A stretch of 64,000 nucleotides of DNA from Betaproteobacteria bacterium (GTDB lineage: Bacteria > Pseudomonadota > Gammaproteobacteria > Burkholderiales > Rhodocyclaceae). Both the position numbers and the translations under genes were made by a program. Location of the stretch: assembly GCA_009781175.1 (NCBI GenBank), contig WQYQ01000008.1, positions 62,001 to 126,000 on the forward strand. The letters are read 5' to 3'. Under the pieces are notes generated by a model that saw only the letters and a list, made by a program, of their open reading frames with translations, was not told the DNA's origin and ran no database searches. Positions 53,413 to 64,000 of the stretch are shown here, piece by piece; position 1 is the first letter of the stretch, and the number at the start of each line of letters is the position of its first letter.

Positions 53413-54363
53413 CTAAATGAGAGCCTTGGCGAGGGCGACCGAAATTTGCCGCACCGTTTCGCCCGCCTGCGGGAACGCCTTCCCCAGCGTCAGAAAGCCG
53501 TGAATCATACCGGACACTTCGATCCGTTCAACGCCTACTCCCGCATTCATCAAAGCCTCGGCATAAGCAAGACCATCGTCACTTAGAGGATCGCACTGCG
53601 CGAGAACCAGCAAAGTCGGCGGCAAACCGCCCAGAAACGCTGCATTCAAAGGCGAAGCCCGCCAATCCTCGCGCTCGGAAACAGCCGGGAGATAATGCTG
53701 CTGGAACCAGCGCACCACCGTTTCGTCGAGCATGAAACCATCGCCAAAAGCCTTGTGGCTGGGCCGCACGGAATTTTGATCGAGCGCCGGATAGACGAGA
53801 CACTGCATCCTTACATGCGGCCACCCCGCATCCCGCGCAGCGATGGCCGCCACGGTGGCTAGATTGCCGCCGGCGCTGTCGCCGCCGAGCGCAATCCGCG
53901 CAGGATCGACCCCGATATCCGCGCCATTCGCAGCCAGCCAATCGAGCGCAAAACAAGCGTCTTCAACCGCGGCGGGGAAAGGATGCTCGGGGGCCAGGCG
54001 ATAATCGACCGAAAAAACCGCGGCGCCGCTTGTATTGGCGATCTCGCGGCATAAGGAATCGTAGGCATCCACATCACCAAGCGTCCAACCGCCGCCATGC
54101 AGCCACAGCAATACCGGCAGGCGATGCTGCTCGGAAGCGGCGCGCGGGAGATAAAGGCGGGCGAACAGCACGCCGCCCGCCGCAGTCGGACGCGGCATCG
54201 GCACATCCAGCACGGCGGCGACCGGCTCAGGCGCCGGGCCATAAACAGCGATGAGTTTGCGAAATGCATGACGCGCCTGCGCCACACTCAACTCGTGCAT
54301 GCGCGGGGCGCCCGGCCGATAGGCCTGCGCGAGCAGTTTGGCCGCACGCGGATCGAGCATCAC
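53413..54363 (-). CDS. Alpha/beta hydrolase (hormone-sensitive-lipase family esterase)
   Basis: 316 residues. HSL-family: LLWLHGGGWTLGDVDAYD oxyanion motif, nucleophile in GGDSAGGNLA, Asp in QCDPLSDDGLAYAEAL and His in GMIHGFLTLG. It is a carboxylesterase for short-chain acyl esters. It shares direction with the YbaY-like gene, 16 bases away. No sign of secretion. Confidence 0.9.
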   Translation of the reverse strand: MMLDPRAAKLLAQAYRPGAPRMHELSVAQARHAFRKLIAVYGPAPEPVAAVLDVPMPRPTAAGGVLFARLYLPRAASEQHRLPVLLWLHGGGWTLGDVDAYDSLCREIANTSGAAVFSVDYRLAPEHPFPAAVEDACFALDWLAANGADIGVDPARIALGGDSAGGNLATVAAIAARDAGWPHVRMQCLVYPALDQNSVRPSHKAFGDGFMLDETVVRWFQQHYLPAVSEREDWRASPLNAAFLGGLPPTLLVLAQCDPLSDDGLAYAEALMNAGVGVERIEVSGMIHGFLTLGKAFPQAGETVRQISVALAKALI

Positions 54364-54379
54364 GCGCCGCCGCGAAGCT

Positions 54380-54802
54380 TTAGATGGTTACGCGTTCGAC
54401 GCGCAGATCAATCTTTGCCGGTGCGCCTTGGGTCAGCACTTTGGGCTGCGTCGTGTTGACGTAAAGCAGCTTGCCCTCGTAGGAAATACGCGCGGACAAC
54501 ACATAGGTACGCTGCTGGTCGATGCTGGCGGAAGGAATGGACAGTTCAAAGGGGATCGGCCCATCCTCTTCGGCGGACAGGCGGACGCGGGCAAGCTGTG
54601 CTGGCGCGCCAAGCCCCGAAACATCGGTGAGGACAATGTCGATCACAGCCTGGGGCGGCAGCGCCATGCCGTCGCCATAGTTGATGCGGCCTCGCACCGT
54701 TGCCTGGGCGGTCTCAGGAAGCGTCCCGCAGCCCGCCATCGCAAGGGCGAGCACCGCAAATGCCGTACTCCGGCGGCGACCGTTTGGTTTGCCTGCTGCC
54801 AT
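54380..54802 (-). CDS. YbaY-like lipoprotein
   Basis: 140 residues from the ATG at 54802 (another ATG lies three codons upstream). Lipobox LALAMAGCG. The rest is a beta-sandwich YbaY domain: [53 protein letters not shown], and [13 protein letters not shown]. Usually an outer-membrane lipoprotein of unknown function, sometimes with type III secretion pilotin-like similarity. Confidence 0.8.
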   Translation of the reverse strand: MAAGKPNGRRRSTAFAVLALAMAGCGTLPETAQATVRGRINYGDGMALPPQAVIDIVLTDVSGLGAPAQLARVRLSAEEDGPIPFELSIPSASIDQQRTYVLSARISYEGKLLYVNTTQPKVLTQGAPAKIDLRVERVTI

Positions 54803-54885
54803 GACTCTCAATACACTCAGGGATTGGACGCGATCCGGGGAGTCTAAAACTCGAACCCGAACCTTTTATAAAATTGATATTTTGC

Positions 54886-54972
54886 TGGTGCCGGGAGAGG
54901 GACTCGAACCCTCACAGTGTTACCACCGGCGGATTTTGAATCCGCTGCGTCTACCGATTCCGCCACCCCGGC
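54886..54972 (-). tRNA. tRNA-Leu (anticodon CAA)
   Basis: 87 nt with encoded CCA. Long variable arm typical of class II tRNAs, anticodon stem GCGGA/TCCGC with loop TTCAAAA (anticodon CAA), T arm GAGGG-TTCGAGT-CCCTC, acceptor GCCGGGG/CCCGGC. It lies between the YbaY-like gene and queA. Confidence 0.95.
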
Positions 54973-55022
54973 GCAGAAACGACGATTATCGCGGAAACGC
55001 TCTTTTCCTTCAAGCAAAGGTT

Positions 55023-57166
<2,144 letters not shown>

Positions 57167-57261
57167 ACACTAGAACTAATCCAGCCAGCTCAACCGAGAG
57201 AACCCGGCCGGACTGGTATACTTATATATTCGTTTTCACAATTTTTTCGGAGTGCAACGTC

Positions 57262-57591
57262 GTGCTGATTTCGAACGCCTACGCGCAAAGCGCTGGAACA
57301 ACGGCTGATCCGATGGGCGGCTTCATGGGCTTGCCCTTCATTATTCTGATGTTCGTGCTGATGTACTTCATGATCATCCGCCCGCAACAAAAGCGCACCA
57401 AAGAGCATAAATCCCTGCTCGAAGCGCTGCAGAAAGGCGATGAAGTCGTCACCCAGGGCGGCATCGCCGGCAAGATCGTTGACGTGGGCGACGCCTACGT
57501 GCGCATCGAAATCGCCAGCAACACCGAAATACTGGTGCAAAAACCCGCCATCGCCGGGGTGCTGCCCAAAGGCACGCTCAAAAGCGTCTAA
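57262..57591 (+). CDS. yajC: Sec translocase accessory protein YajC
   Basis: 109 residues from a GTG with GGAG upstream. One transmembrane segment (FIILMFVLMYFMIIRPQQKR), then QKGDEVVTQGGIAGKIVDVGDAYVRIEI, the standard YajC sequence. It precedes secD and secF as in most Proteobacteria. A TATACT/TATATT stretch at about 57219-57229 could be its own -10. Confidence 0.95.
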   Translation: MLISNAYAQSAGTTADPMGGFMGLPFIILMFVLMYFMIIRPQQKRTKEHKSLLEALQKGDEVVTQGGIAGKIVDVGDAYVRIEIASNTEILVQKPAIAGVLPKGTLKSV

Positions 57592-57708
57592 GCACACCCG
57601 ATTCCGGCGGACACACCGCTTCAGGATGCATCGAGACGGCCCCCCTCGCCGTCTCACCCATGCCCTCGCAGCCAACGTCCCGATATCCACTTACCACGTC
57701 CTGCCAAC

Positions 57709-59562
57709 ATGAACCGTTACCCTCTCTGGAAGAACTTGCTAATCCTGGTGGTTCTGCTGTTCGGTGTCATCTACACGCTGCCGAACTTCTACGGCGAAGT
57801 CCCCGCTGTCCAGCTTTCCAGCGCCAAGAGCACGGTCAAACTTGCCGCGGACACCCAGGCGCGCGTTGAACAAACCCTTGCACAGGCTGGCATCGCGCAC
57901 AATGGCATCTTCACCGACGCCACGTCGATCCGCGCCCGCTTCAACGACACCGACACCCAGCTCAAAGCCAAAGACGTGCTTGAGCGGGCATTCAACCCCG
58001 ATCCTAACGACGCTTCTTACACTGTCGCGCTGAATCTACTCTCCGCCAGTCCCGCCTGGCTGACTTCGCTGCACGCATTGCCGATGTACCTCGGCCTCGA
58101 TTTGCGCGGCGGGGTGCACTTCCTTTTGCAGGTCGACATGCAAGGCGCGATCACCAAGCGGCTCGATTCGGCGACCGGTGATCTGCGCACGATGCTGCGC
58201 GAGAAAAATCTGCGCCACGGTGGCATTTCGCGCGATGGCGAAACTCTTGTCATCCGTTTTCGCGAAGCCGATACCCGCAACAGCGCGCGCAGCCTGATCC
58301 GCGATCGTCTGCCTGAACTGCAACTCGCCGACAAAACCGAAGGCGAGGATCTGCTCCTGGTCGGATCGCTCTCTTTGCAAACGCAGCGCAAGATTCAGGA
58401 AGACGCCATCAAACAAAATATCGCCACCTTGCACAACCGCATCAACGAACTCGGTGTCGCCGAACCCGTGATTCAGCAGCAGGGCGCGGACCGCATCGTC
58501 GTGCAACTGCCGGGCGTGCAGGACGTCGCGAAAGCCAAGGAACTTATCGGCCGCACCGCCACGCTTGAAGTGCGCATGGTCGATGAAGCGGCAACGCAGT
58601 CCGGCTCCAGCGTCGGCGTCGATATTTTCCCCGAGCGCCGTAGAGACGGCACGATCCTGCCAATTCCGGTCAAGAAACAAGTGGTGCTGACCGGCGACCG
58701 CTTCAACGGCGCGGACGCGAGCTTCGACAACAACCACCAGCCCGCCGTCGCAGTGAATCTTGACGCCGCAGGCGGACGCATCATGCGCGATGTCACGCGC
58801 GAGAACATCGGCAAACGGATGGCGATCATCCTGTTCGAGAGAGGCAAAGGCGAAGCGATTTCGGTCGCCACGATTCAAGGCGAATTTTCGAGCCGCTTTC
58901 AGATCACCGGCCAGTTCACAGCAGAGGAAACCAACAACCTCGCCATTCTGATCCGCTCCGGCGCACTCGCCGCACCCATGGAAATCGTAGAAGAACGCAC
59001 GATCGGCCCGAGCCTGGGCGCGGAAAACATCAGCAAGGGCTTCCACTCCACCCTGTGGGGCTTTGTCGCCATTGCGATCTTCATGATGCTGTACTACATG
59101 CTCTTCGGCGTGATTTCCGTTCTTGCGCTGGCCTCGAACCTGCTGCTGCTGCTCGCGATCCTTTCCTTGCTGCAAGCGACGCTGACCTTGCCGGGCATCG
59201 CGGCGATCGCCTTCACGCTCGGCATGGCGATCGACGCGAACGTGCTGATCAACGAACGTATCCGCGAAGAGCTGCGCAACGGCTCGACGCCCCAGGCGGC
59301 CATTTCGGCCGGTTACGAACGCGCGTTCGGCACGATTCTCGACTCCAACGTCACCACGCTGATCGCCGGTATCGCCCTGCTGATTTTCGGCAGCGGCCCG
59401 ATCCGCGGCTTCGCCGTTGTGCACTGCCTCGGCATTCTGACTTCGATGTTCAGCTCAATCCTCGTCTCGCGCATGCTGGCCAATTTCATTTATGGCCGCC
59501 GCCGTAAGCTCGAAAAAATATCGATCGGCCAGATCTGGCGCCCCACAGCCAGCAAGACCTAA
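57709..59562 (+). CDS. secD: Protein translocase subunit SecD
   Basis: 617 residues. TM1 (WKNLLILVVLLFGVIYTLPNF), the periplasmic P1 domain with DLRGGVHFLLQVDM, and the six-TM core after residue 450 with LALASNLLLLLAIL and FTLGMAIDANVLINERIREELRNG. It works with SecF, using proton motive force to pull preproteins through SecYEG. 117 bases separate it from yajC. Confidence 0.96.
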   Translation: MNRYPLWKNLLILVVLLFGVIYTLPNFYGEVPAVQLSSAKSTVKLAADTQARVEQTLAQAGIAHNGIFTDATSIRARFNDTDTQLKAKDVLERAFNPDPNDASYTVALNLLSASPAWLTSLHALPMYLGLDLRGGVHFLLQVDMQGAITKRLDSATGDLRTMLREKNLRHGGISRDGETLVIRFREADTRNSARSLIRDRLPELQLADKTEGEDLLLVGSLSLQTQRKIQEDAIKQNIATLHNRINELGVAEPVIQQQGADRIVVQLPGVQDVAKAKELIGRTATLEVRMVDEAATQSGSSVGVDIFPERRRDGTILPIPVKKQVVLTGDRFNGADASFDNNHQPAVAVNLDAAGGRIMRDVTRENIGKRMAIILFERGKGEAISVATIQGEFSSRFQITGQFTAEETNNLAILIRSGALAAPMEIVEERTIGPSLGAENISKGFHSTLWGFVAIAIFMMLYYMLFGVISVLALASNLLLLLAILSLLQATLTLPGIAAIAFTLGMAIDANVLINERIREELRNGSTPQAAISAGYERAFGTILDSNVTTLIAGIALLIFGSGPIRGFAVVHCLGILTSMFSSILVSRMLANFIYGRRRKLEKISIGQIWRPTASKT

Positions 59563-59598
59563 GTTCAGCGCCAACCCAGACCACAAGGGAATTCAAGC

Positions 59599-60546
59599 AT
59601 GGAATTCTTTCGCATCAAAAAAGACATCCCCTTCATGCGGCATGCGTTGGTTTTCAACGTCATTTCGATCATCACCTTCCTCGCCGCAGTGTTTTTCCTC
59701 TTCGCGCGCGGCCTGCATTTCTCGGTGGAATTCACCGGCGGCACCGTCATGGAGGTTAGCTACGCCGAAGCCCCGCAGCTCGACGGCATCCGCGACGCCT
59801 TGACGCACGCGGGTTTTGTCGACGCGCAAGTGCAAAACTTCGGCACCTCGCGCGATGTGATGATCCGTCTGCCCAACCGCGGCGCGGAAACCAGCACGCA
59901 GATTTCCGAGCGCGTCATGACCACGCTAACGCAAGGTTTCAGCGCGGAACAGAAGAAGCCCGAAAAACGCCGCGTCGAATTCGTCGGCCCGCAAGTCGGC
60001 AAGGAACTCGCCTCGGATGGCGCGCTGGCCCTGCTGCTCGTGATTGTCGGCATCGTCGGCTACCTCGCGGTGCGTTTCGAATGGCGCCTGGCCGTCAGCA
60101 CGATCATCGCCAACCTCCACGACGTCGTCATCATTCTCGGCTTCTTCGCCTTCTTCCAATGGGAATTCTCACTCGCCGTGCTGGCGGCGGTCCTCGCGGT
60201 GCTCGGCTACTCGGTCAACGAATCGGTCATCATTTTCGACCGCGTGCGCGAAACCTTCCGCAACAGCCGCAAACGCGGCCTGAGCGTGCCGGAAGTGCTC
60301 GACCACGCAATCACGAGCACGATTTCGCGAACGATCATCACGCACGGATCGACCGAAATGATGATCCTCTCGATGCTGATCTTCGGCGGCGAAACGCTGT
60401 TCTACTTCGCGCTCGCCATCACCATCGGCATTCTGTTCGGCATCTATTCCTCGGTGCTCGTCGCCGCCCCGCTCGCGATGTGGCTCGGCGTCAAGCGCGA
60501 ACAATTCATCGTTCAGCCGAAGCAGAAGCAGGAAGCCGTGGTTTAG
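59599..60546 (+). CDS. secF: Protein translocase subunit SecF
   Basis: 315 residues. N-terminal TM, periplasmic VEFTGGTVMEV, then the multi-helix core with VLAVLGYSVNESVIIFDRVRE and LDHAITSTISRTIITHGSTEMMIL, typical SecF. Directly downstream of secD, 36 bases apart, so translated from the same transcript. Confidence 0.96.
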   Translation: MEFFRIKKDIPFMRHALVFNVISIITFLAAVFFLFARGLHFSVEFTGGTVMEVSYAEAPQLDGIRDALTHAGFVDAQVQNFGTSRDVMIRLPNRGAETSTQISERVMTTLTQGFSAEQKKPEKRRVEFVGPQVGKELASDGALALLLVIVGIVGYLAVRFEWRLAVSTIIANLHDVVIILGFFAFFQWEFSLAVLAAVLAVLGYSVNESVIIFDRVRETFRNSRKRGLSVPEVLDHAITSTISRTIITHGSTEMMILSMLIFGGETLFYFALAITIGILFGIYSSVLVAAPLAMWLGVKREQFIVQPKQKQEAVV

Positions 60547-60579
60547 AACCCGTTTTAATCTGTCATTACAGGAACGAAC

Positions 60580-62454
60580 ATGGCAGCAGTCATGCCCGCG
60601 CCGGCCGCCAGCCGGCATCTGATGTCCGGCAACGAGGCCGTCGCCCGCGCCGTGTGGGAATCCGGCGTAAAGGTCGCCGCCGCCTATCCGGGCACACCGT
60701 CGACAGAGATGCTGGAAGCGCTCTCGACCTACCCGGACATCTACACCGAATGGTCGGTCAACGAAAAAGTCTCGCTCGAAGTCGCCACCGGCGCCGCCTA
60801 TGCCGGCTCGCGCGCCTTCTGCTGCATGAAGCACGTCGGCATGAACGTCGCCTCCGACGCACTGATGACCCTGACCCTGACCGGCGTCATTGGCGGCCTG
60901 GTGATCGCCATCGCCGACGACGTCGGTCTTTCCTCCTCGCAGAACGAGCAGGATTCCCGCTACTGGGGCCGCTTCGCCCATGTGCCGGTATTCGAGCCGG
61001 CCGACTCGCAGGAAGCCTACGCCATGACCGGGGCCGCCTACGAGTTGTCGGAGCGCTTCCAGGTGCCGGTGATCCTGCGCATGACCACGCGCATCAACCA
61101 CGTCAAATCGCTGGTCACCGTCGGCGAGCGCGTGACACACGTCGGCGCCGGCTTCAAGAAAGAGCCGGGGCGCTTCGTGATGGTGCCTGGCAACGCCGGC
61201 AAGCGCATTCCGCTGATGTTCGCGCGCGATGTCGAACTGCGCGCCCTAGTCGAGACCTCGCCGCTCAATTTCATCGAGGACGGCAGCGATAAACGCATCG
61301 GCTTCATCGCCTCCGGCCCGGCCTACATGCACGTCAAAGAAGCCTTCCCCGACGCGCCGGTGCTGAAACTCGGCCTCTCGCATCCGCTACCGCTCGAAAA
61401 ATGCCGGGAACTGGCGGCCCGGGTCGAACGGGTCGTCGTCGTCGAGGAAGTCGAGCCGCTAGTCGAGACCGAGCTGAAAGCCCAGGGCCTGCCGGTGCTC
61501 GGCAAAGAAATCCTGCCGCGGCAGGGCGAACTGTCGCCGGACGTGCTGAAGCCCGCGATCGCCCGCCTGCTCGGCGAGCCGGAACCGGCCCCGACAACCA
61601 TCGCGCCGATGCCGGTGTTCCCGCGGCCGCCGACCATGTGTGTCGCCTGCCCGCATCTCGGCGTCTATTACACGCTATCCCAGGTACGCAACATCCACAT
61701 CGCCGGCGACATCGGGTGTTATTCGCTGGGTGCTGGCCACCCGTGGAATGCGCTCGACACCTGTCTCTCGATGGGTGCCTCGATGGGCGTCGCGCTCGGC
61801 CTGGACAAGGGCCGCGGCGAAGCCGACAAGGACAAGCGCATCGTCGCCGTCATCGGTGATTCGACCTTCCTGCACATGGGCATGCAGGGCCTGCTCGACA
61901 TGGTCTACAACCAGGGCAGCGTCACCGTCCTGCTCCTCGACAACCGCGCCGTCGGCATGACCGGCGGCCAGAACAACCCCGGCAACGGCCGCGACATCCA
62001 CGGCGAGGAAGCGCCGCGCGTCGACTTCGCCAAGCTAGTCGCCGCCCTCGGCGTCAAGGAAGAGCGCATCCATGTCGTCAACTCCTACGAGCTGCCGGTG
62101 CTGTTCAAGACCATCCGCGAGGAGGTCAAGGTGCCGGAGGTCTCGGTCATCATCACCGACCAGCCCTGCGTGCTGATCAAGGACTACCACAAGCTCAAGC
62201 CCTACGAAGTCATTAACGATCGCTGCACCGGCTGCGGCAACTGCCTCGACGTCGGCTGCCCGGCCATCCACGTCACCCGCCGCGGCAAGGAAGTCAAGCC
62301 CAGTGGTAAGGAAGTCGATCTCGCCTTCGTGCGCATCGAAACCTCGGTGTGTACCGGCTGCGGCCTGTGTGTCCAGCCCTGCGCCCCCAAAGCTATCGTC
62401 CACCACACGCCGGTCGCGCCGATCCGCATCGTCAAAGAAGGGGCCGGCGCATGA
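60580..62454 (+). CDS. iorA: Indolepyruvate ferredoxin oxidoreductase, alpha subunit
   Basis: 624 residues. Pyrimidine (PP) domain at the start (SGNEAVARAVWESGVKVAAAYPGTPSTEM), the thiamine diphosphate motif (GDSTFLHMGMQGLLDMVYNQG) with LDNRAVGMTGGQ, and two C-terminal 4Fe-4S clusters (CTGCGNCLDVGCP and CTGCGLCVQPCAP). It oxidatively decarboxylates aryl pyruvates to aryl-acetyl-CoA with ferredoxin. It overlaps iorB by four bases. Codon choice looks more GC-uniform than in secDF (impression only). Confidence 0.94.
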   Translation: MAAVMPAPAASRHLMSGNEAVARAVWESGVKVAAAYPGTPSTEMLEALSTYPDIYTEWSVNEKVSLEVATGAAYAGSRAFCCMKHVGMNVASDALMTLTLTGVIGGLVIAIADDVGLSSSQNEQDSRYWGRFAHVPVFEPADSQEAYAMTGAAYELSERFQVPVILRMTTRINHVKSLVTVGERVTHVGAGFKKEPGRFVMVPGNAGKRIPLMFARDVELRALVETSPLNFIEDGSDKRIGFIASGPAYMHVKEAFPDAPVLKLGLSHPLPLEKCRELAARVERVVVVEEVEPLVETELKAQGLPVLGKEILPRQGELSPDVLKPAIARLLGEPEPAPTTIAPMPVFPRPPTMCVACPHLGVYYTLSQVRNIHIAGDIGCYSLGAGHPWNALDTCLSMGASMGVALGLDKGRGEADKDKRIVAVIGDSTFLHMGMQGLLDMVYNQGSVTVLLLDNRAVGMTGGQNNPGNGRDIHGEEAPRVDFAKLVAALGVKEERIHVVNSYELPVLFKTIREEVKVPEVSVIITDQPCVLIKDYHKLKPYEVINDRCTGCGNCLDVGCPAIHVTRRGKEVKPSGKEVDLAFVRIETSVCTGCGLCVQPCAPKAIVHHTPVAPIRIVKEGAGA

Positions 62455-63062
62455 TCACCACCAATATCCTCGTCGTCGGCATCGGCGGCCAGGGCGTCAT
62501 GACCGCCACCGAAATCCTCGCCGAAGCGGCCATCGCCATCGGCCACGATGCCAAGAAGACGGAAGTTGCCGGCATGGCCCAGCGCGGCGGCGTCGTTTCC
62601 TCACACCTGCGTTTCGGCTCCCGGGTGCTCTCGCCGCAGATCACGCCCGGCACCGCCGACGTGCTGCTCGGCTTCGAATCGGCCGAGGCGATGCGCTGGC
62701 AACACATGTTGAAGCCGGGTGGCATGACGCTGATGAACATCGCCCGCCTGGTGCCGCCGGTGGTCGAACTGGGGCTGTTCGACTACCCCACCAACCCGCT
62801 GGCGGAAATCCGCCGCCACGGCAACCCGGTGCATGCCTTCGATGCCACCGAAATCGCCCTCGAACTCGGCGACATCCGCCTCGGCAATACCGTCATGCTC
62901 GGCGCCATCGCCGATCACTTGCCCTTCCCAGCCGCAACACTGCTCGACAGTGTGCTCAAGCGCTTCCGGAAGAAGGGCGAGAAGCTAGTCGATCTCAACC
63001 GCCGCGCCTTCGAAGCTGGCCGGGTAGCGGCTGTTGACGTCAGGGAAGCGGTGCCGGTCTGA
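62451..63062 (+). CDS. iorB: Indolepyruvate ferredoxin oxidoreductase, beta subunit
   Basis: 203 residues from ATG at 62451 (ATGA overlap with iorA). The gamma-type oxidoreductase domain is plain: ITTNILVVGIGGQGVMTATEILAEAA, KTEVAGMAQRGGVVSSHLRFG and PADVLLGFE-like segments. It forms the catalytic heteromer with IorA. The two genes make a self-contained unit. Confidence 0.94.
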   Translation: MITTNILVVGIGGQGVMTATEILAEAAIAIGHDAKKTEVAGMAQRGGVVSSHLRFGSRVLSPQITPGTADVLLGFESAEAMRWQHMLKPGGMTLMNIARLVPPVVELGLFDYPTNPLAEIRRHGNPVHAFDATEIALELGDIRLGNTVMLGAIADHLPFPAATLLDSVLKRFRKKGEKLVDLNRRAFEAGRVAAVDVREAVPV

Positions 63063-63066
63063 TCGC

Positions 63067-63100
63067 ACGGCCCCGCGCCGCACGGGCGGGCCGTTTAAAA
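63067..63100 (+). terminator. Probable terminator after iorB
   Basis: ACGGCCC (63067-63073) pairs with GGGCCGT (63088-63094), with a 14-base loop, followed by TTAAAA. The poly-T is weak. Confidence 0.4.
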
Positions 63101-63149
63101 GTCAGCCGGATTCAGCCGAAGCAGGCAATCGTCTCCAGGGTGACAACGC

Positions 63150-63539
63150 TTATGTCGTCTTGGGAAAAAACACCACGCCCGGCAGTGTCTCGAAGTGCGC
63201 GTCGCATGTCAGCAGTTCCGCCCGCTGATGTTGTGCTGTGGCACAGACGATGGCATCGGCCGTTGCGAGCCTGTGCTCACGATGCAGGTCCGCCGCAAGC
63301 AGAGCAATGGCCGTGTCTAACGGGACAACGGTGCATTTTTGCGTATAGGCGATCACCTGATCGGCCTGCTCCTCGCCAACTTCGCGCACCAGCCACTTCG
63401 AGAGTTCGAGTTGCACGATAGTTGGTACGATGCACTGCGCCTTGGCCGGGAACTGCTTGCCTAGTCTTTGTCCAACCGCACTGCCGGTAAGCCACTCGAT
63501 CCAGGCCGAGGTATCGACGACGCACAGCGGGGACGACAT
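63150..63539 (-). CDS. PIN-domain toxin, VapC-like
   Basis: 129 residues from the ATG at 63539. PIN residues: first Asp in CVVDTSAWIEWL, the Glu in IVQLELSKW, and the C-terminal Asp residues in ATADAIVCATAQ and LLTCDAHFETLPGV. Such proteins cleave RNA (often initiator tRNA or rRNA) when released by the antitoxin. Start is one base after the antitoxin stop. Confidence 0.87.
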   Translation of the reverse strand: MSSPLCVVDTSAWIEWLTGSAVGQRLGKQFPAKAQCIVPTIVQLELSKWLVREVGEEQADQVIAYTQKCTVVPLDTAIALLAADLHREHRLATADAIVCATAQHQRAELLTCDAHFETLPGVVFFPKTT

Positions 63540-63540
63540 A

Positions 63541-63753
63541 TCAGTAGCGGTCCTTGCGGTCGCGGTAGCCATCCTTGCATGCACCCTTGGCAATACCCGC
63601 CAGTTGATCGAGTTCGGGTACAGGCATCATCAGAACACCCTTGCCCTTGGGGATAAACACGAACTCCTGCCCCGCTTGCCAATGCTGTTCCTCACGCACG
63701 GCCTTGGGGATGGAGATCTGGAACTTACTCGACAGGGTAGCGGTTGCGCTCAC
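63541..63753 (-). CDS. AbrB/MazE-type antitoxin, VapB-like
   Basis: 70 residues. SpoVT/AbrB swapped-hairpin DNA-binding domain: TLSSKFQISIPKAVREEQHWQAGQEFVFI, followed by the toxin-binding C-terminal tail (PELDQLAGIAKGACKDGYRDRKDRY). It precedes the PIN toxin as in typical VapBC loci and should autoregulate the pair. Confidence 0.87.
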   Translation of the reverse strand: MSATATLSSKFQISIPKAVREEQHWQAGQEFVFIPKGKGVLMMPVPELDQLAGIAKGACKDGYRDRKDRY

Positions 63754-63869
63754 ATTGACACCTCATCGACATCGATCGAATTTCGGTAAGAATACAGAAC
63801 TCTCCGCTCGCCGCGCCAGCATGCGTTGGCGAGCCGCCCCAAGTTTAAAGGCTTTCGCGCCACGAACGC

Positions 63870-64000
63870 TCAGGTGTTCTGCACCACGATATTCGGAAAC
63901 TTGAAACGCATATCGCGCGCTTTTTCGGCAATCGCAATCGCAACCTGGCGCGCGATTCCGCGATACGCCTCGGCCAGCGGACCGTGAGGATCGGCAACCA
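63870..64000 (-). CDS. Mrp/ApbC iron-sulfur cluster carrier, C-terminal part (cut by window edge)
   Basis: The minus strand frame entering at the right edge reads VADPHGPLAEAYRGIAR, then QVAIAIAEKARD, MRFKFPNIVVQNT and stop at 63870. The tail KFPNIVVQNT and the preceding helix are typical of the Mrp/ApbC P-loop iron-sulfur carrier's end. Only the last 43 residues are visible. Confidence 0.8.
   Translation of the reverse strand, partial: VADPHGPLAEAYRGIARQVAIAIAEKARDMRFKFPNIVVQNT

Overview
The window looks like a betaproteobacterial chromosome carrying a horizontally acquired catabolic island. The backbone evidence is a PEP-CTERM type exopolysaccharide regulation module (PrsK/PrsR/PrsT with an EpsH-system sugar transferase), a queA-tgt-yajC-secD-secF block, a chaperone-usher fimbria and an Mrp/ApbC tail. 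No rRNA or species marker is present, so the genus cannot be named from sequence alone.

Positions 1 to about 22,060 hold the island. It begins inside an IS630-type transposase. A long co-directional operon (599-14195) encodes a two-component Rieske oxygenase of the carbazole/2-oxoquinoline family and its reductase, two amidase-signature enzymes, an M20-family protein and an Asp/Glu-racemase-family protein that have both lost their canonical catalytic residues, a type I extradiol dioxygenase, a meta-cleavage hydrolase, a lipocalin-like protein, and then MhpB, MhpD, MhpF and MhpE. A second transcription unit (14495-18458) encodes an MDR oxidoreductase, a cupin-like protein, a hemerythrin, an SDR and MhpC, and ends in a good terminator. 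Then come an MCP gene remnant, an MFS exporter, a decayed IS3 orfA, and a XylS/AraC-type activator. A near-perfect XylS-type operator (TGCA-N6-GGATA) lies upstream of the first oxygenase gene. The island ends at an integrase fragment beside tRNA-Arg(CCT).

Reading of the pathway: there are two meta-cleavage modules in series. The first is VOC dioxygenase plus CarC-like hydrolase; the second is MhpB plus MhpC feeding MhpD/E/F. mhpA is absent, so 3-(2,3-dihydroxyphenyl)propionate must be made by another route. With a CarAa/OxoO-like oxygenase and two amidases, the substrate is plausibly an N-containing bicyclic or diaryl compound with an amide, lactam or urea (quinolinone-like or dibenzazepine-like). 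That is inference.

From 22 to 64 kb is backbone: peroxiredoxin, ChaN-like lipoprotein and DsbB; a fimbrial operon on the minus strand (24305-29678); MarR, a HEAT-repeat alkylation repair protein, and a PilZ/RsbU/RsbW-like signalling cluster; a housekeeping stretch (CbiX, TcdA, MBL hydrolase, PepD, Upp, carbonic-anhydrase-like, SIMPL, Dtd, NlpC/P60, serine protease, lytic transglycosylase); the UDP-sugar dehydrogenase and PrsT/PrsR/PrsK/sugar-transferase block (44149-53163); an esterase and YbaY-like lipoprotein; tRNA-Leu(CAA); queA-tgt-yajC-secDF; IorAB; a VapBC-like toxin-antitoxin pair; and the 3' end of an apbC/mrp gene running off the right edge.
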